40,069 nucleotides of DNA from an uncultured Spirochaetaceae bacterium (lineage in GTDB: Bacteria; Spirochaetota; Spirochaetia; Sphaerochaetales; Sphaerochaetaceae). Positions 40,002 to 40,069 of the stretch are shown here, piece by piece. The notes under the pieces are model-generated. The model was not told the DNA's origin and did not search any database. It was given only the letters and a program-made list of their open reading frames with translations. Location of the stretch: assembly GCA_944389155.1 (NCBI GenBank), contig CALXLI010000032.1:1-40069 (forward strand). The letters are read 5' to 3'. The translations under genes and the position numbers were made by a program. Within the stretch, counting starts at the first letter, position 1, and each line of letters starts with the position of its first letter.

Positions 40002-40069
40002 ATGGCAAATGAAAGAATCCTGGTTAAGCTGAGGGGATTTGACGTAGAGCTTGTGGAGCAGAGCTCCAG
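40002..40069 (+). CDS. rpsJ: 30S ribosomal protein S10, start only
   Basis: The 22 visible residues (MANERILVKLRGFDVELVEQ and two more) match the start of S10, a 30S protein and NusE transcription factor. GGAG lies ten bases before the ATG, inside the near-direct repeat GGAGATTTTTGGAGATTTTT-like region (39981-40000). The gene runs out of the window. It normally opens the S10 ribosomal operon. Confidence 0.9.
   Translation, partial: MANERILVKLRGFDVELVEQSS

Noticed and set aside
1-40069. CRISPR arrays, insertion sequences, integrases, phage genes or rRNA genes
   Set aside because: No regularly spaced repeats, transposase motifs, terminal inverted repeats around genes, or rRNA-like stretches were seen on either strand.

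Overview
The window looks like a spirochaete chromosome (Spirochaetota, close to the Sphaerochaeta/Treponema group). Three things suggest this. The ribosomal proteins and RNA polymerase subunits have a spirochaete flavour. The tuf gene sits directly upstream of rpsJ. Sugar ABC importers, FGGY/PfkB kinases and secreted proteins with short Lys-Lys signal peptides are packed between small genes. The placement is inference from protein resemblance, not from a database search. Gene density is high: convergent genes overlap by 4 to 28 bp and several intergenic spaces are under 60 bp.

Bases 1-3156 hold the 3' end of an unrecognised gene, a decayed XRE-type repressor with an in-frame TAG, a doubtful small ORF, a secreted 5'-nucleotidase whose ribosome binding site is predicted to be masked by a hairpin, and tRNA-Thr(GGU). 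Bases 3157-12677 are a sugar-acid and sugar block. It contains a cytoplasmic GH28 pectin hydrolase, a xylulokinase with an L-fucose-isomerase-like isomerase, a 51-residue membrane peptide, a KdgF-type cupin, and a four-gene leftward operon (MBL-fold hydrolase, CdaR regulator, GntP permease, glycerate kinase). Together these suggest use of pectin, uronate or aldarate products that drain through glycerate.

Bases 12857-16700 hold a TPR-like membrane protein, a small secreted protein, lrgA-lrgB and a MATE exporter. Bases 16673-24617 form a sucrose-type locus: an amylosucrase-family GH13 enzyme without a signal peptide, a LacI regulator, a phosphoesterase, a three-gene ABC importer (no ATPase) and a PfkB fructokinase. 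LacI-like operators lie in front of the enzyme and on both sides of the importer promoter. The inferred route is sucrose import, cleavage or glucan synthesis inside the cell, and phosphorylation of the released fructose.

Bases 24669-40069 are the transcription/translation core: rpmG, tRNA-Trp, secE, nusG, rplK, rplA, rplJ, rplL, rpoB, rpoC, rpsL, rpsG, then three unrelated small genes (hypothetical, TSCPD protein, GNAT), a structured RNA, tuf and the start of rpsJ. fusA is not between rpsG and tuf.

The most interesting signals are these. (1) A strong promoter upstream of tuf is followed by a ~200-nt RNA with four nested stems, whose closing stem competes with a terminator-like hairpin; it could be a 6S-like RNA or a new tuf leader. 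(2) Seven genes have a -10 box only 6-10 nt upstream of the start codon and no Shine-Dalgarno sequence, which suggests leaderless mRNAs. (3) RpoB carries an apparent three-residue expansion next to the rifampicin region. No CRISPR array, insertion sequence, prophage or rRNA gene was seen.
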